Shown: positions 6,217-6,310 of the stretch, one piece after another
How positions within the stretch are numbered: position 1 is the stretch's first letter
How the letters are laid out: each line of letters starts with the position of its first letter
Assembly (NCBI GenBank): GCA_903828035.1
Contig: CAIKKV010000373.1
Span: 1 to 6,310, forward strand
Direction of reading: 5' to 3'
Source: an uncultured bacterium
GTDB lineage: Bacteria; Verrucomicrobiota; Kiritimatiellia; CAIKKV01
DNA length: 6,310 bases
Notes under the pieces: model-generated
Database searches by the model: none
What the model was told of the DNA's origin: nothing
What the model saw: the letters and a program-made list of their open reading frames with translations, nothing else
Translations under genes and position numbers: made by a program

Positions 6217-6247
6217 CTATGCGCCGAAAGGGGGTGCGGGCGCATAG
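6217..6247 (-). promoter_or_regulatory. 9-bp perfect inverted repeat in the kai operon leader (attenuator, terminator or operator)
   Basis: CTATGCGCC (6217-6225) and GGCGCATAG (6239-6247) are perfect reverse complements around a 13-nt spacer. On the minus strand the second arm is followed directly by TTTCTTC, so the RNA would be a stable hairpin with a short, imperfect U-rich tail, 48 nt before the kaiC ATG. It may end an upstream minus-strand transcript, act as a leader attenuator, or be a dimeric repressor site. No clear -35/-10 pair was seen around it. Confidence 0.45.
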
Positions 6248-6284
6248 GGGTCGGCCTGAGTTGGTCCGTTGAAATGCCTGATGG

Positions 6285-6297
6285 CTCCCTGCGGGAG
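6285..6297. repeat. Short GC hairpin at the window edge
   Basis: CTCCC (6285-6289) and GGGAG (6293-6297) pair around a 3-nt loop. It is short and lies in GC-rich sequence, so chance is a fair explanation. It may belong to the end of an upstream gene lying outside the window. No coding region is supported in 6191-6310. Confidence 0.2.
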
Positions 6298-6310
6298 GGG
6301 GGTAATTCGA

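Noticed and set aside
6248..6310. A classical sigma-70 promoter for the kai operon
   Set aside because: No -35/-10 pair of acceptable match and spacing was found by eye on the minus strand upstream of kaiC, so none is annotated.

Overview
The window is high-GC bacterial DNA with dense, tightly packed genes. It comes from a bacterium that is not a cyanobacterium but carries a KaiB/KaiC-type clock cluster. The NagB-like sugar isomerase and its TIM-barrel hydrolase partner recall gene pairs of PVC-type or similar environmental lineages (Verrucomicrobia, Planctomycetes, Lentisphaerae). That taxonomic hint is weak and rests on family impression only.

Layout. (1) Bases 1-1700, plus strand: the 3' part of a glucosamine-6-phosphate deaminase/isomerase-like gene, which overlaps a downstream amidohydrolase (Amidohydrolase_2-like) gene and so looks like an operon tail. 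(2) Bases 1701-1962: a 262-base gap between convergent genes, holding two perfect 8-bp hairpins with 6-nt loops and further weaker GC-rich inverted repeats, but no convincing gene. (3) Bases 6169 down to 1963, minus strand: a compact operon in the order kaiC-like, kaiB-like, kaiB-like, PAS/PAS histidine kinase. Its junctions are 2 nt, 19 nt and an ATGA overlap. (4) Bases 6170-6310: the leader of that operon, with a 9-bp perfect inverted repeat followed on the minus strand by a short T-rich stretch.

How the genes could work together: KaiC is a double-RecA ATPase/autokinase, and KaiB is the fold-switching partner that binds the KaiC CI ring in cyanobacteria. The soluble histidine kinase at the end of the operon is the natural candidate for the output or input kinase, comparable in role to SasA/CikA but without a KaiB-like N-terminal domain. 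No kaiA and no response regulator is present here.

Most notable: the kaiC reading frame is broken exactly between its two ATPase domains at a run of seven Gs (minus strand, 5357-5351). Gaining one base or slipping back by one base restores a full 574-residue KaiC. The run also forms an in-frame G_GGG_GGG heptamer, the formal pattern of a -1 ribosomal slippery site. Sequencing error, true mutation, phase variation and programmed slippage are all open, with a plain indel or assembly error the simplest. The second oddity is the NagB-like enzyme, which keeps the catalytic His and Glu of the family but has Cys where NagB has its active-site Asp141.
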